From Chloroflexota bacterium (GTDB taxonomy: Bacteria > Chloroflexota > Dehalococcoidia > Lucifugimonadales > Australimonadaceae): a stretch of 61,248 nt of DNA. A program made the translations under genes and the position numbers. The stretch's first letter is position 1, and the number at the start of each line of letters is the position of its first letter. Shown here piece by piece: positions 53,868 through 61,248 of this stretch. The stretch lies in the NCBI GenBank assembly GCA_009838965.1, contig VXQP01000037.1, positions 1 through 61,248 of the forward strand. The letters are read 5' to 3'. Below the pieces are notes generated by a model. It was given only the letters and a program-made list of their open reading frames with translations, searched no databases and was not told where the DNA came from.

Positions 53868-54830
53868 ATGAGCACCGACACCGCATCCCTTGCCGCGCTC
53901 ACGGAGCGCGCCGGGTTCACCGACCGCAGCGACTGTGGACGACTCTGGATCACGGGCGACGACGCGCTCGACCTCCTCAACCGCCTCACGACCAACAAGC
54001 TCGAAACGCTGCCCGGCGGCACGACGTGCTCGACCGTGCTGACGAACGGCGATGCCCGCGTGCTGGACCATCTGCGCCTCGCGGCAGTCGACGGCGGTTT
54101 GTGGTGCATCACCAGCCCCGGTAGAGCGGAGGACGTCGCCGACTGGGTCGACCTCTACACGTTCGGTGAGGACGTCACGGTCGTCGACGAGAGCAGCAGG
54201 ACCGCACAGTTCACCGTTCTCGGGCCGCTGGCTGCCGAGGCGATTGCTCGCGCAGGTTTCCCGACCCCCCCGCTCGACGGCGTGCTCGTGCAGGACGGCG
54301 CAGTGGTCGTCGCCTCGCCGTTCGGGACGCACCCGGCCTACGACGTGCTGCTACCGCTCGCCGACACTGAGCGCACGAAGGCAGCACTGTTGGCCAGCGC
54401 GCACGAGGTGGAGGCGGAAATCTTCGAGGCGTACCGCATCGCGCAGGGCATGCCCATCTACGGCGCGGAGTTCGGGGCGTTCAACAATCCGCTGGAGGCG
54501 CGGCTGCTCGGCTCCATCAGCGACGACAAGGGCTGCTACACCGGCCAGGAGGTCATCGCCCGGCTCCAGACGTACCGCAAGGTGCAGCGGCTGCTCATGT
54601 CGTTCACGTCAGACACTCCCGCCGTGCCGGGCGACGCCCTGGAAGCGGAGGACGGCTCCTCAGCGGGCGTCGTCACGTCGGCCTGTGCCGCAGGCGACGG
54701 CACGCTGGGACTGGCGCTCGTTGCGGCGAAACACGCGACCGCAGGCTCCTCGCTGCGCCTCGCAGACGGCGGCTCGATTACGCTGTCGGAGCCTGCGTAT
54801 GCGCTGGCGACGGAGCCGGTCGAGGTGTAG
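53868..54830 (+). CDS. ygfZ: Folate-binding Fe-S maturation protein YgfZ/GcvT-like
   Basis: A 320-residue member of the GcvT superfamily. The diagnostic KGCYTGQE motif at 221-228 distinguishes YgfZ/IBA57 from glycine-cleavage T protein; it uses folate to support repair or assembly of certain Fe-S enzymes such as MiaB. GAEFGAFNNPLEA upstream also matches. TATGCT at 53856-53861 lies six bases before the ATG, so this mRNA too may be leaderless. Its neighbour is the A-type carrier. Confidence 0.88.
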   Translation: MSTDTASLAALTERAGFTDRSDCGRLWITGDDALDLLNRLTTNKLETLPGGTTCSTVLTNGDARVLDHLRLAAVDGGLWCITSPGRAEDVADWVDLYTFGEDVTVVDESSRTAQFTVLGPLAAEAIARAGFPTPPLDGVLVQDGAVVVASPFGTHPAYDVLLPLADTERTKAALLASAHEVEAEIFEAYRIAQGMPIYGAEFGAFNNPLEARLLGSISDDKGCYTGQEVIARLQTYRKVQRLLMSFTSDTPAVPGDALEAEDGSSAGVVTSACAAGDGTLGLALVAAKHATAGSSLRLADGGSITLSEPAYALATEPVEV

Positions 54831-54850
54831 TACCGCCGCTGGCGAGTCGC

Positions 54851-55381
54851 TTATGCACTCCGCCTGAACCACGGGACCCCCATCCGCCCCAACGTATCGC
54901 CCTTTCCCAGCTGGTAGCGCACGACGCCCGCGACGTGGACCAGCAACAGTGCGATGAAGACCTTGGAGAGCACGTCGTGCGCCATGCGGGGCGGTACGTT
55001 CTCGATGTCGGCGGGGACGATACTGCCGGGAGCGAGCGCTACTCCGCTCAATGCCAGCATCCCGATGCCGCTCGCCAGCAGCGCGATGAGCAGTACGTAC
55101 AGCAGGACGTGCGTACCGGTGAACGCCCGCTCGTTCACCCGCGAGAGCCCGGGCGGCGGCGAAGGCCACCGGTGCACGGCGAGCGCCACGAGGCGGACGG
55201 CGGTAAGCGCGAGCGTCCCGAGGCCCATGCCCACGTGCGCGTTGTACAGCGCCTCCTGAGTCCCGCCCTCGCCGATACGGGTCATCGCCAGTCCCATCCC
55301 CAGCATCCCCAGGATCAGCAGTGCACTTGCCCAATGCGTTATCTGCGTGATGCGGTTGTAGGCCTCTGCGCTCTTACCCAT
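54851..55381 (-). CDS. Cytochrome b561-family membrane protein
   Basis: A 176-residue protein with four predicted helices. NRITQITHWASALLI places a heme-ligand histidine in the first helix, further histidines occur in LYNAHVGMGLG, LAVHRW and LLLVHVAGVV, the two-heme arrangement of bacterial b561 (CybB-like) quinone oxidoreductases. It starts nine bases after the PIG-L gene and may be in its transcript. Confidence 0.82.
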   Translation of the reverse strand: MGKSAEAYNRITQITHWASALLILGMLGMGLAMTRIGEGGTQEALYNAHVGMGLGTLALTAVRLVALAVHRWPSPPPGLSRVNERAFTGTHVLLYVLLIALLASGIGMLALSGVALAPGSIVPADIENVPPRMAHDVLSKVFIALLLVHVAGVVRYQLGKGDTLGRMGVPWFRRSA

Positions 55382-55390
55382 GCCGCGTTC

Positions 55391-56152
55391 CTACCCCAGG
55401 TAGAAGTATTTGAACGACTCGGCGTAGGGGATGCCCTTCTGTGCGCCGCGGTCCTTCAGCCAGCCCGCAAGCCGCTCGCCGAACTCCCGCTCCTCATCGG
55501 ATGGTTCGGCGCCGTTGGCGGGAGTGAACCGCATCTGGCTGGCGTGTGCCTTGAGCGCGCGGATCTTCGTCTCCACCGTGTCCGTGACGTCGAAGTAAAC
55601 GTCTGCGATGTCGTCGCGGGCGCCGAGGTAGACGTGCTCGACGATGTGCGCCTCCAACCCTTCATTGAGCGCGAGTTCCGGGAACATGTGGACGTCCCGC
55701 GCCGACGGGAACACCGCATCGAGCGTCGCGTCGCCCGTGTTCCGGTGATCAGGGTGGTTGATGTAGTGGCCTGACCACCGCACCATGGGGTTCTGCGTGA
55801 TCACCGCGCTCGGCTTGTGCGTGCGGATGAGGCGAACGATGTCCTTCCGGAGTTCCAGTGTGTTCTGCACCATGCCGTCTTCGTAGCGCAGGAACTCCAC
55901 CTTCTTCACACCGAGGATACGGCACACCTCCCGCTGCTCCTCCTCACGCAACGCCGCCAGCTCCGACGGCACTACGTCCGGGTCGGACGTGCCCTTGTCG
56001 CCGGACGTAACGAGCGCGTAGACGACCTCTTTCCCCTCCGACGTCCACCTCGCGACGCTCGCAGCGCACATGAATTCGGCGTCATCCGGGTGCGCGACAA
56101 TAACGAGTATCTTGTGCCCAGGACCTTCGTGGTCTTCCGGCCAGTCCGTCAT
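55391..56152 (-). CDS. PIG-L family deacetylase
   Basis: A 253-residue zinc hydrolase of the GlcNAc-deacetylase family. VIVAHPDDAEF near 16-26 provides the zinc ligands His-Asp-Asp, and NHPDHRNTGD near 131-140 the third ligand and catalytic region. Such enzymes remove acetyl groups from N-acetylglucosaminyl-inositol, bacillithiol/mycothiol precursors or other small amides. Its ATG overlaps the last base of fabG's stop. The exact substrate is not predicted. Confidence 0.87.
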   Translation of the reverse strand: MTDWPEDHEGPGHKILVIVAHPDDAEFMCAASVARWTSEGKEVVYALVTSGDKGTSDPDVVPSELAALREEEQREVCRILGVKKVEFLRYEDGMVQNTLELRKDIVRLIRTHKPSAVITQNPMVRWSGHYINHPDHRNTGDATLDAVFPSARDVHMFPELALNEGLEAHIVEHVYLGARDDIADVYFDVTDTVETKIRALKAHASQMRFTPANGAEPSDEEREFGERLAGWLKDRGAQKGIPYAESFKYFYLG

Positions 56153-56898
56153 TACAGCCCCAAACCTCCGTCTATGCTGAGCACCTGGCCCGTGATGTAT
56201 GCGGCGTCCGCGCTGACCAGGAACGCGACGCAGCCCGCCACGTCCTCCGGCGTGCCGAACGCTCCCAGCGGTATGCGCTCGCGTATCTGCGCCTGCAGCT
56301 CTTCCGGTATCGAATCGACCATCTGCGTCGCGATGAATCCCGGTGCGACCGCATTCACCGTGATGCCGCGGGACGCCACCTCCCGCGCAACCGTTCGCGT
56401 GAAGCCTATGAGTCCCGCCTTGGCCGCGGTGTAGTTCGCCTGCCCCGGGTTGCCTGTGATCGCCACGACTGACGACATGTTGACGATGCGTCCCGAGCGC
56501 TGGCGCAGCATCGGGCGGATGGCCGCTTTCGTGCAGAGGAACGCGCCTTTCAGGTTCGTGTCGATCACCGCATCCCAGTCGTCCTCGGAGAGGCGCATGA
56601 GCAGGTTGTCGCGCGTGATGCCGGCGTTGTTGACGAGGATGTCCAGCCCGCCGAGCGCCTCCGCCGCAGCGTCCACCAGCGCCTCGGCCTGCGCGGCGTC
56701 CGCGACGTTCCCCTGCAGTGCCACCGCGCTACCGCCTGCCGCGGCGATCTCCGCCGCGACGGCTTCCGCTTCTTCCTGGCCGGAGTTGTAGTTCAGCGCG
56801 ACGCTTGCGTCCTCCGAGGCGAGCCGCAGCGCGACGGCGCGACCGATGCCCCGGCTCGCGCCCGTGACCAGCGCGCGCTGGCCGCTAAGCCTGCTCAC
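56152..56898 (-). CDS. fabG: 3-oxoacyl-[acyl-carrier-protein] reductase
   Basis: A 248-residue SDR that reduces beta-ketoacyl-ACP in fatty acid elongation. TGASRGIGRAV binds NADPH, NNAGITRDNLLMRL is the signature FabG loop, NMSSVVAITGNPGQANYTAAKAG holds Ser-Tyr-Lys (NMSSV and YTAAK), and VAPGFIATQM follows. GTG at 56896-56898 is chosen: GGAGG lies just upstream and the conserved N-terminus starts there; it overlaps plsX by 14 bases. Confidence 0.93.
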   Translation of the reverse strand: MSRLSGQRALVTGASRGIGRAVALRLASEDASVALNYNSGQEEAEAVAAEIAAAGGSAVALQGNVADAAQAEALVDAAAEALGGLDILVNNAGITRDNLLMRLSEDDWDAVIDTNLKGAFLCTKAAIRPMLRQRSGRIVNMSSVVAITGNPGQANYTAAKAGLIGFTRTVAREVASRGITVNAVAPGFIATQMVDSIPEELQAQIRERIPLGAFGTPEDVAGCVAFLVSADAAYITGQVLSIDGGLGL

Positions 56899-57886
56899 TG
56901 CCGACCTCCGCGCGGACGAGCGCCTGCGCGAGGTCGTCACGCATCGTCCCTATCAGGTTGCGTTCGAGTGCGAAACACGCCAGCCCAACGGAGCGCGCGA
57001 TACTGCGCGCGCTCGATCGCCCATGCCCTGCGATGACAACGCCGTTCACACCGAACAGCGGTCCGCCTCCGCCCTCCGCAGCCGACGCCAGGCCCGCTAT
57101 CGCCTGCACGGCGGCATTGTCCGGTCCCAGCCGCGAGGCCAGGTAGCGCCCCGCCGCGGCGGCCAGCCCCTCCGTGTACTTCAGCAGCACGTTCCCCACG
57201 AACCCGTCGCACACGAGCACGTCCGCCTTGTCTGCGAATATCTCATGTCCCTCGACGTTGCCCACGAAGTTGAGACCGCTCGCCCTGAACAGGGGGAACG
57301 CCTCCTGCACCTGCTTGTTCCCCTTCCCATCCTCCGAGCCGACACTCAGCAGGCCCACGCGCGGCGACTCCTTGCCGTGGTAGATGCGTTCGAACGACGC
57401 CCCGAGCGCGCCGAAGCTGAGCATCTGCGCAGGTTTGCAGTCCACGTTCGCACCGAGGTCGATGATCGTCGTCTCCGGCGCGAGTCCGATGAACGGCCCG
57501 CCGAGCGTCGGACGCTCCAGTCCCGGGAACATCCCCAGCGCGAGGACGGCGGCGGCCATCGTTCCGCCCGTCGAGCCCATGCTGATAGCGGCGTGCGACT
57601 GCCCCGCCTTCACCATTCCCACCGCAACGGCGATGGACGCCCGCGGTTTGCTGAGCAGCGCGCGCGCCGGGGCCTCATCCTCGGAGACGACGCCCTCGGA
57701 CGGCACGACCTGCACCGGCAGGCCACCCGCATCGTGCTTCGCAAGCTCCGCCGTGACAGCCGCCTCGTCGCCCACGAGCGCTATCGCCGCGTCGTACTCG
57801 CGCGCCGCGATGACTGCGGCCTCCACCGGGACTGCAGGAGCGAGGTCACCGCCCATCGCGTCCAATGCGATCGTGTACTTCGCCAA
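56885..57886 (-). CDS. plsX: Phosphate acyltransferase PlsX
   Basis: A 333-residue enzyme converting acyl-ACP to acyl-phosphate for phospholipid synthesis. IALDAMGGDLAP is the N-terminal signature; SMGSTGGTMAAA, GNVEGHEIF and VCDGFVGNV follow in the family order. The start is TTG (57884-57886) behind GGAGGAAC. Operon order plsX-fabG is ancestral; fabD and acpP, usually nearby, are not here. Confidence 0.95.
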   Translation of the reverse strand: MAKYTIALDAMGGDLAPAVPVEAAVIAAREYDAAIALVGDEAAVTAELAKHDAGGLPVQVVPSEGVVSEDEAPARALLSKPRASIAVAVGMVKAGQSHAAISMGSTGGTMAAAVLALGMFPGLERPTLGGPFIGLAPETTIIDLGANVDCKPAQMLSFGALGASFERIYHGKESPRVGLLSVGSEDGKGNKQVQEAFPLFRASGLNFVGNVEGHEIFADKADVLVCDGFVGNVLLKYTEGLAAAAGRYLASRLGPDNAAVQAIAGLASAAEGGGGPLFGVNGVVIAGHGRSSARSIARSVGLACFALERNLIGTMRDDLAQALVRAEVGSEQA

Positions 57887-57905
57887 GTTCTTGTTCCTCC
57901 GCCGG

Positions 57906-58298
57906 TCAGGCGTTCAGCGCCACCGACGCATCACCTGTGATCACGTTCTCTCCGTCCTGGTTCGACACCGTCACCTCATAGGTGGCCGAGCCCCCGTCCG
58001 ACGCTTTCAGCGTTCCCGTCGCGCACACGATGTCGCCCGGGAAGACCGGCGCCCGGAAGCGCGTCTTGAGCCTCCCGCCGCGCAACCAGGTTCCGCCGAA
58101 CGAGTGCGTCATCAACTCCGACACCAGCGCCAGCACGAGCATACCGTGCGCGATGGTCCTGCCGTACGGCGTACCGCGCGCGAACTCCTCGTCCAGGTGC
58201 AGCGGGTTATGGTCGCCGCTGGCGTCCGCATACTGTACCAACTGCTCCTGCGTTATGCGGCGCTCAACCGGCTGCAGGGTCTCCGGCGTGACGCTCAT
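57906..58298 (-). CDS. MaoC-like hot-dog dehydratase
   Basis: A 130-residue hot-dog-fold protein with the MaoC/R-hydratase motif YADASGDHNPLHLDEEFA, whose Asp and His are the catalytic pair, and GRTIAHGMLVLALVSE. Members hydrate enoyl thioesters. It overlaps the preceding small hot-dog gene by four bases (ATGA); the two probably form a heterodimer like HadA/HadB or split MaoC enzymes. Confidence 0.88.
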   Translation of the reverse strand: MSVTPETLQPVERRITQEQLVQYADASGDHNPLHLDEEFARGTPYGRTIAHGMLVLALVSELMTHSFGGTWLRGGRLKTRFRAPVFPGDIVCATGTLKASDGGSATYEVTVSNQDGENVITGDASVALNA

Positions 58299-58690
58299 CC
58301 GTCCGCCTCCGGGATCGCGAGCGCCGCTCTGCCCTCCACTGCCGCTTCGCCATCAAGCGCGCCGCGCAGGTCCAGCGTCAGGAAGCGCGTCCCGCGCCGT
58401 ACGCTGTTCGCCGCGACGGTCGCCGAGCAGCGCACTGTCGCTCCCATCGCGACAGGACGGGAGAACGTCAGCTCCTGGCCTGTGTGCACCGTGCCCGCAG
58501 GCAGGCTCACGGCATCCATCGCCTCGGCCATCACCAACGCAGCCACGGCCATCGGCGGCACGAGCCCTTCCTCGGCATAGAGCGTATTGCCGTCGCCCAC
58601 GGCGCTGATGTAGGCGTCAGCCATCGGGGAGGTAATGACTATCTCCCGGTCGACCAGTGCGTGGCCGGGTTCGAGCGTGTTGAGGTCCAT
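58295..58690 (-). CDS. FAS1-like/MaoC N-terminal hot-dog subunit
   Basis: A 131-residue protein with ISAVGDGNTLYAEEGLVPPMAVAAL (cited as SAVGDGNTLY and LVPPMAVAA), the pattern of the non-catalytic hot-dog half found in two-domain (R)-enoyl hydratases. Lacking the catalytic Asp-His, it would form the partner of the following MaoC protein. ATG 58688-58690 is preceded at 58737-58732 (complement) by a TATAAT box. Confidence 0.78.
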   Translation of the reverse strand: MDLNTLEPGHALVDREIVITSPMADAYISAVGDGNTLYAEEGLVPPMAVAALVMAEAMDAVSLPAGTVHTGQELTFSRPVAMGATVRCSATVAANSVRRGTRFLTLDLRGALDGEAAVEGRAALAIPEADG

Positions 58691-58731
58691 CTCTTCGTGC
58701 TTCCCAGGCCGCGCCGGGCGCGGCGGGGGAG

Positions 58732-58737
58732 ATTATA
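58732..58737 (-). promoter_or_regulatory. -10 element for the hot-dog/plsX-fabG operon
   Basis: TATAAT on the minus strand 41 bases before the first ATG of the hot-dog gene pair. A matching -35 is not clear. Confidence 0.45.
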
Positions 58738-58765
58738 GAACCTGCACACGCCCTGCGCCTCCGCG

Positions 58766-58795
58766 TTGACGAGGCAGCGCCGTGTCCCCTACCCT
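58766..58795 (+). promoter_or_regulatory. Promoter of tRNA-Lys
   Basis: TTGACG at 58766-58771, an 18-base spacer and TACCCT at 58790-58795 end 10 bases before the mature tRNA, as expected for a stable-RNA promoter. Confidence 0.55.
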
Positions 58796-58805
58796 GAGAG
58801 GACGT

Positions 58806-58882
<77 letters not shown>

Positions 58883-59123
58883 AGAATCTCCGCTTTTACC
58901 CGTAGATAGGTAGGTTGAGCGGTCTCCTTACTCACTCCCTTACTCACTTTTCTGGAAGGCGTATTGGCTCTTGACTCCATCAGCAGGGGCCTTCTACCTC
59001 GAAGTAGACGAACGGCGTTGTGTAGAATCCTCTTCAGGAGAAGGTGCCTGACAACGACTTCCCCAACAGTCAGGCTTCTACCACGCGGTGATGCACTCGC
59101 CATCCTGCCGGTTCACCGCATGA
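58883..59123. other. Gene-free DNA downstream of tRNA-Lys
   Basis: No gene is recognised. A near-tandem TTACTCACTCCC/TTACTCACTTTT lies at about 58927-58950. Base composition is lower in GC than the chromosome to the left. Confidence 0.5.
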
Positions 59124-59261
59124 CGTTGCCTAAGACGGCTTAACGCGGAGTTCCCTGAACCCATCAAGCTAGGTCTTCGTGCGCTAGCGTGGCGCTCGGA
59201 TGATGTTGACCGCTGGCTGGAAGTGCGGGAGTACGTGGGCGCGGAGCCGATAGTGGAGTGA
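59124..59261 (+). pseudogene. AlpA/excisionase-like DNA-binding protein remnant
   Basis: One frame reads NAEFPEPIKLGLRALAW followed by RSDDVDRWLEVREYV and a stop at 59259-59261. This is the second half of an AlpA/MerR-like excisionase helix-turn-helix (FP.P.KLG.RAVAW....V..W). The first half is missing or frame-shifted; an in-frame stop lies just before at 59121. A neighbouring frame (HRMTLPKTA) may be the lost first helix. Such genes belong to integrated elements. Confidence 0.6.
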
Positions 59262-59622
59262 AGGAGACCGAAGATGCATTTAGACATGTCTGGCGGAGAG
59301 AGCTTGTCCGACGAATGAGGAAGAGTAGCTGGCGAGGCTCCTGCAAAAGCTCTTGGGGGCGAAGGCGCTGCTCCAGCTCAACGAGGTAGGGCGGCAAACC
59401 AATGTCAGAATCAGGCAGAGGAGATCTTGAGAGAAGAGCCCGAGTAGCAGCGAATGACCCTGGCAGACGTTGATCCCCCAGGGTCTGATGCACCCGGACG
59501 GAGACGGTGCTGGAGGTGGTACCTCGCCTCACTGGTTGAGGTCTCAGAGATAGTGAAGGCTACTAGACTGACGGCATCTGCACGGCACGAGACCGGCACT
59601 ACGACGTTGTATGGGCGGAGAC
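59262..59622. other. Gene-free DNA between the excisionase remnant and the small membrane protein
   Basis: Only short overlapping frames without recognisable motifs were found on either strand. Nothing structural stands out. Confidence 0.4.
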
Positions 59623-59937
59623 ATGGAGAAGCTCAAGGATATCCTGGCCAACTTGGTGCACGTAGGCGGCAAACCTGTACCGTTCATCTTCGCTGGGCTA
59701 GTAGTCGGACTCCTGAACGAGCACTTAGAAAGCTTCACAGACACCATGGCTGCCATTGCGGCCACGGTACTGGCGGCGAGTGGCATGTCCCTAATCATTC
59801 TTCCGCCGTTGCTGTGTCTGAAACGGTGGGCAGATAATCGCTACAGAGAAGATGTCAAGGTATGGCCCGCAGCTTGGATCACGGGCCTTGTGCTTCTCAC
59901 TCTCTGGGCCGTGTTTTGGATCAGATTCTCTCAGTAG
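59623..59937 (+). CDS. Small membrane protein of unknown function
   Basis: A 104-residue protein beginning MEKLKDILANLVHVGG with three hydrophobic segments (PFIFAGLVVGLL, IAATVLAASGMSLIILPPLL, WITGLVLLTLWAVFW) and a basic loop KRWADNRYRED. ATG 59623 is preferred because GGCGGAG lies five bases upstream; an ATG twelve bases earlier is possible. It lies in the putative element and resembles small phage or element membrane proteins only in size and layout. Confidence 0.55.
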   Translation: MEKLKDILANLVHVGGKPVPFIFAGLVVGLLNEHLESFTDTMAAIAATVLAASGMSLIILPPLLCLKRWADNRYREDVKVWPAAWITGLVLLTLWAVFWIRFSQ

Positions 59938-60332
59938 GTTGAAAGTGTCCACGGTTGAGGGGGAGGGTGTATAGGCGCCTGTCAGTTCAACGATACACCG
60001 AGCGCGAGACGCAGTTGGACGCTCGCGGGTCTGATATCGTCCGGGGGAGACTGGCTGCATCCTGCTTCGTCGTCGCGGTCCCGCCTCGCAGGCTAGGGCG
60101 ACATGGACGGTTCGTCCCGCGATGCTCTCCTCTGAGCGAGGATGCGTGCCATCACAATCCACCTCGCGGCGCAGGCCGCCCGGCGCTCAGGTCGCTACAC
60201 CATGCTTACGCCGGAGGGCGAGCGTTCGAAGCTCCCAAATGGGGCGGTGGGAACGACGACGTTCTGCTAGCCACCCTAATGATCCACGGGATAGTCACTC
60301 GTTGGCCAAAGTGATGCAGTGTAGGGTAGTAG
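59938..60332. other. Gene-free DNA before the coiled-coil protein
   Basis: About 395 bases without a convincing gene. A short plus-strand frame near 60141-60269 (MRAITIHLAAQAARRSGRY) has no recognisable family. Confidence 0.4.
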
Positions 60333-60338
60333 TATAAT
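60333..60338 (+). promoter_or_regulatory. -10 element of the coiled-coil protein gene
   Basis: A perfect TATAAT, six bases before the GTG start at 60345, so the predicted transcript begins at the start codon. GTGATG at 60311-60316 is a weak -35. Confidence 0.5.
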
Positions 60339-60344
60339 TCCAGG

Positions 60345-60911
60345 GTGGTTAACTACTCCGAAAATGAACAGCCCGGCACCGAACAGACTCCTAACTTGCA
60401 GGAGAGCGTCGATGTTCTCACTGCCAAGGTCGATAGCCTCTCAACAGAGATGAATGCAAAGGTCGACGGAATCAGGCAAGACCTTGGCGAAGTCAGAGGA
60501 GGGCATGCTCGCAGCGCTGTACTCCGCAACGCCGCTCTCGTCGCAGACGGGTTAGGTTGCCAGCTTATCTCCGAGGTGCCACAGGGTATCATCCTCGGGT
60601 TCAGCAGAATGGCAGCGAGCAACAGTGAACCCCCCGACGATGTGAAGAGCTTTCAGCAAGCCGACTTGGTTCTCTACGTGTCAGACGACCAAGGCCGTCC
60701 CCGCTACTTGGCGATTGAGGCCTCATTCACGGTCGCTGGCCGCGACATAGATCGTGCAGTGAGGAACGCTAGTTATTTGACGCGGTACACCGGCCTCCGA
60801 GCGGATCCGGTGGTTGCGGGCGTTGAGGTGCTTCCAGAAGCCCAAGCCCGGATTAACAAGAGAGAGGCCTCGCTATATCGCATCGAGCGCCGGGACCTTC
60901 AACCCGATTAG
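60345..60911 (+). CDS. Coiled-coil protein with possible PD-(D/E)XK-like domain
   Basis: A 188-residue protein. Residues 20-50 (DVLTAKVDSLSTEMNAKVDG in part) form a coiled coil; the C-terminal domain has ADLVLYVSDDQGRPRYLAIEAS with an Asp followed by a hydrophobic strand and Glu-Ala-Ser, then RDIDRAVRNASYLTRYTG. This resembles uncharacterised proteins built from a coiled coil plus a nuclease-like fold, but the lysine of the catalytic motif is absent. It is followed 36 bases later by the YTGPGGG repeat gene, with which it may be paired. Function unknown. Confidence 0.6.
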   Translation: MVNYSENEQPGTEQTPNLQESVDVLTAKVDSLSTEMNAKVDGIRQDLGEVRGGHARSAVLRNAALVADGLGCQLISEVPQGIILGFSRMAASNSEPPDDVKSFQQADLVLYVSDDQGRPRYLAIEASFTVAGRDIDRAVRNASYLTRYTGLRADPVVAGVEVLPEAQARINKREASLYRIERRDLQPD

Positions 60912-60947
60912 GACCCCGAGGCAAACCCTTCAACAACAGGCTATGGC

Positions 60948-61248
60948 ATGTCATCACAATCGACTGACGAACCTAAGGGATGGCCGCGAGATAGTTATAC
61001 TGGCCCGGGCGGGGGCCTCTACACTGGCCCTGGGGGTGGTGCATACACCGGCCCTGGGGGTGGTGCATACACTGGCCCTGGGGGTGGTGCATACACCGGC
61101 CCTGGCGGCGGCCTCTACACTGGCCCGGGCGGCGGCCTCTACACCGGCCCGGGCGGCGGCCTCTACACCGGCCCTGGCGGCGGCCTCTACACCGGCCCTG
61201 GCGGCGGCCTCTACACCGGCCCTGGCGGCGGCCTCTACACCGGCCCTG
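60948..61248 (+). CDS. Octapeptide-repeat protein, YTGPGGG[L/A] (runs off window)
   Basis: ATG 60948 opens MSSQSTDEPKGWPRDS and then tandem units YTGPGGGL or YTGPGGGA, each 24 bases, ten complete units and part of an eleventh before the window ends. The order of last residues is L, A, A, A, then L repeated. The DNA repeat is nearly perfect near the right edge and more varied at the left. Proteins of the same general pattern occur scattered in bacteria as uncharacterised small proteins; no function is known to me. No stop is seen. Confidence 0.7.
   Translation, partial: MSSQSTDEPKGWPRDSYTGPGGGLYTGPGGGAYTGPGGGAYTGPGGGAYTGPGGGLYTGPGGGLYTGPGGGLYTGPGGGLYTGPGGGLYTGPGGGLYTGP

Noticed and set aside
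60141-60269. Short frame MRAITIHLAAQAARRSGRY in the island
   Set aside because: No ribosome site, no family resemblance and only about 42 codons; not supported as a gene.
60996-61248. CRISPR array
   Set aside because: The 24-base units are directly adjacent with no spacers and code for a regular octapeptide in one frame.

Overview
The window is a 61 kb stretch of GC-rich bacterial chromosome, tightly packed on both strands, with many genes overlapping by 1-4 bases. The gene content points to Chloroflexota, most likely a Dehalococcoidia/SAR202-type lineage. The main clues are the adjacent YYY-domain (DUF2298) and TIGR03663 membrane proteins, a B12-dependent acyl-CoA mutase operon, OFA-type MFS carriers beside a Rieske oxygenase, and six-fold DUF5671-like membrane repeats. 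The taxonomic call is inference from gene content; no rRNA gene is present.

Left part (1-13 kb): serA (partial) with a class V aminotransferase; a gamma-carbonic-anhydrase-like protein; a three-gene operon whose active-site residues identify it as 2-hydroxyisobutyryl-CoA mutase (hcmA, hcmB) plus a PaaK-like acyl-CoA ligase; a lipoprotein; trpS; an inositol-phosphatase-family gene; a YihY/BrkB membrane protein; DUF1015; and a DsbA-family gene with an in-frame TGA at the catalytic-cysteine position followed by a SECIS-like hairpin (candidate selenoprotein). rnc follows, its N-terminus made of dispersed repeats.

Middle part (13-38 kb): ftsY leads a chain of overlapping genes for envelope glycan handling (YYY protein with an inserted FG-GAP-like propeller, a TIGR03663 protein, a flippase-like protein and an FAD oxidoreductase). 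After a bidirectional hairpin come an MFS carrier, ligA, pth, a HEXXH lipoprotein, two membrane proteins, a CCA-adding enzyme, a nuclease-fold protein, a heme-oxygenase-like protein, an exonuclease/DinG helicase fusion, an OGG1-type glycosylase and an SDR.

Right part (38-58.8 kb): a hydrolase inserted between two copies of an SDR 3' end; a lower-GC DnaQ-type exonuclease; a minus-strand catabolic block (MFS, quinone oxidoreductase, dienelactone hydrolase, RidA, PEPCK-like protein, Rieske oxygenase); tRNA-Pro; sugar nucleotidyltransferase and two polyprenol-phosphate glycosyltransferases; uvrD/pcrA; iscA-ygfZ; and a lipid block (plsX, fabG, PIG-L, two hot-dog dehydratases).

From tRNA-Lys (58806) to the end the character changes: lower GC, sparse genes, an AlpA-like excisionase remnant, a small membrane protein, a coiled-coil nuclease-fold-like protein and the start of a protein built from YTGPGGG[LA] octapeptides that runs off the window. 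This looks like an integrated element. Palindromic repeats of at least four families are scattered through the window, three copies of them inside reading frames.
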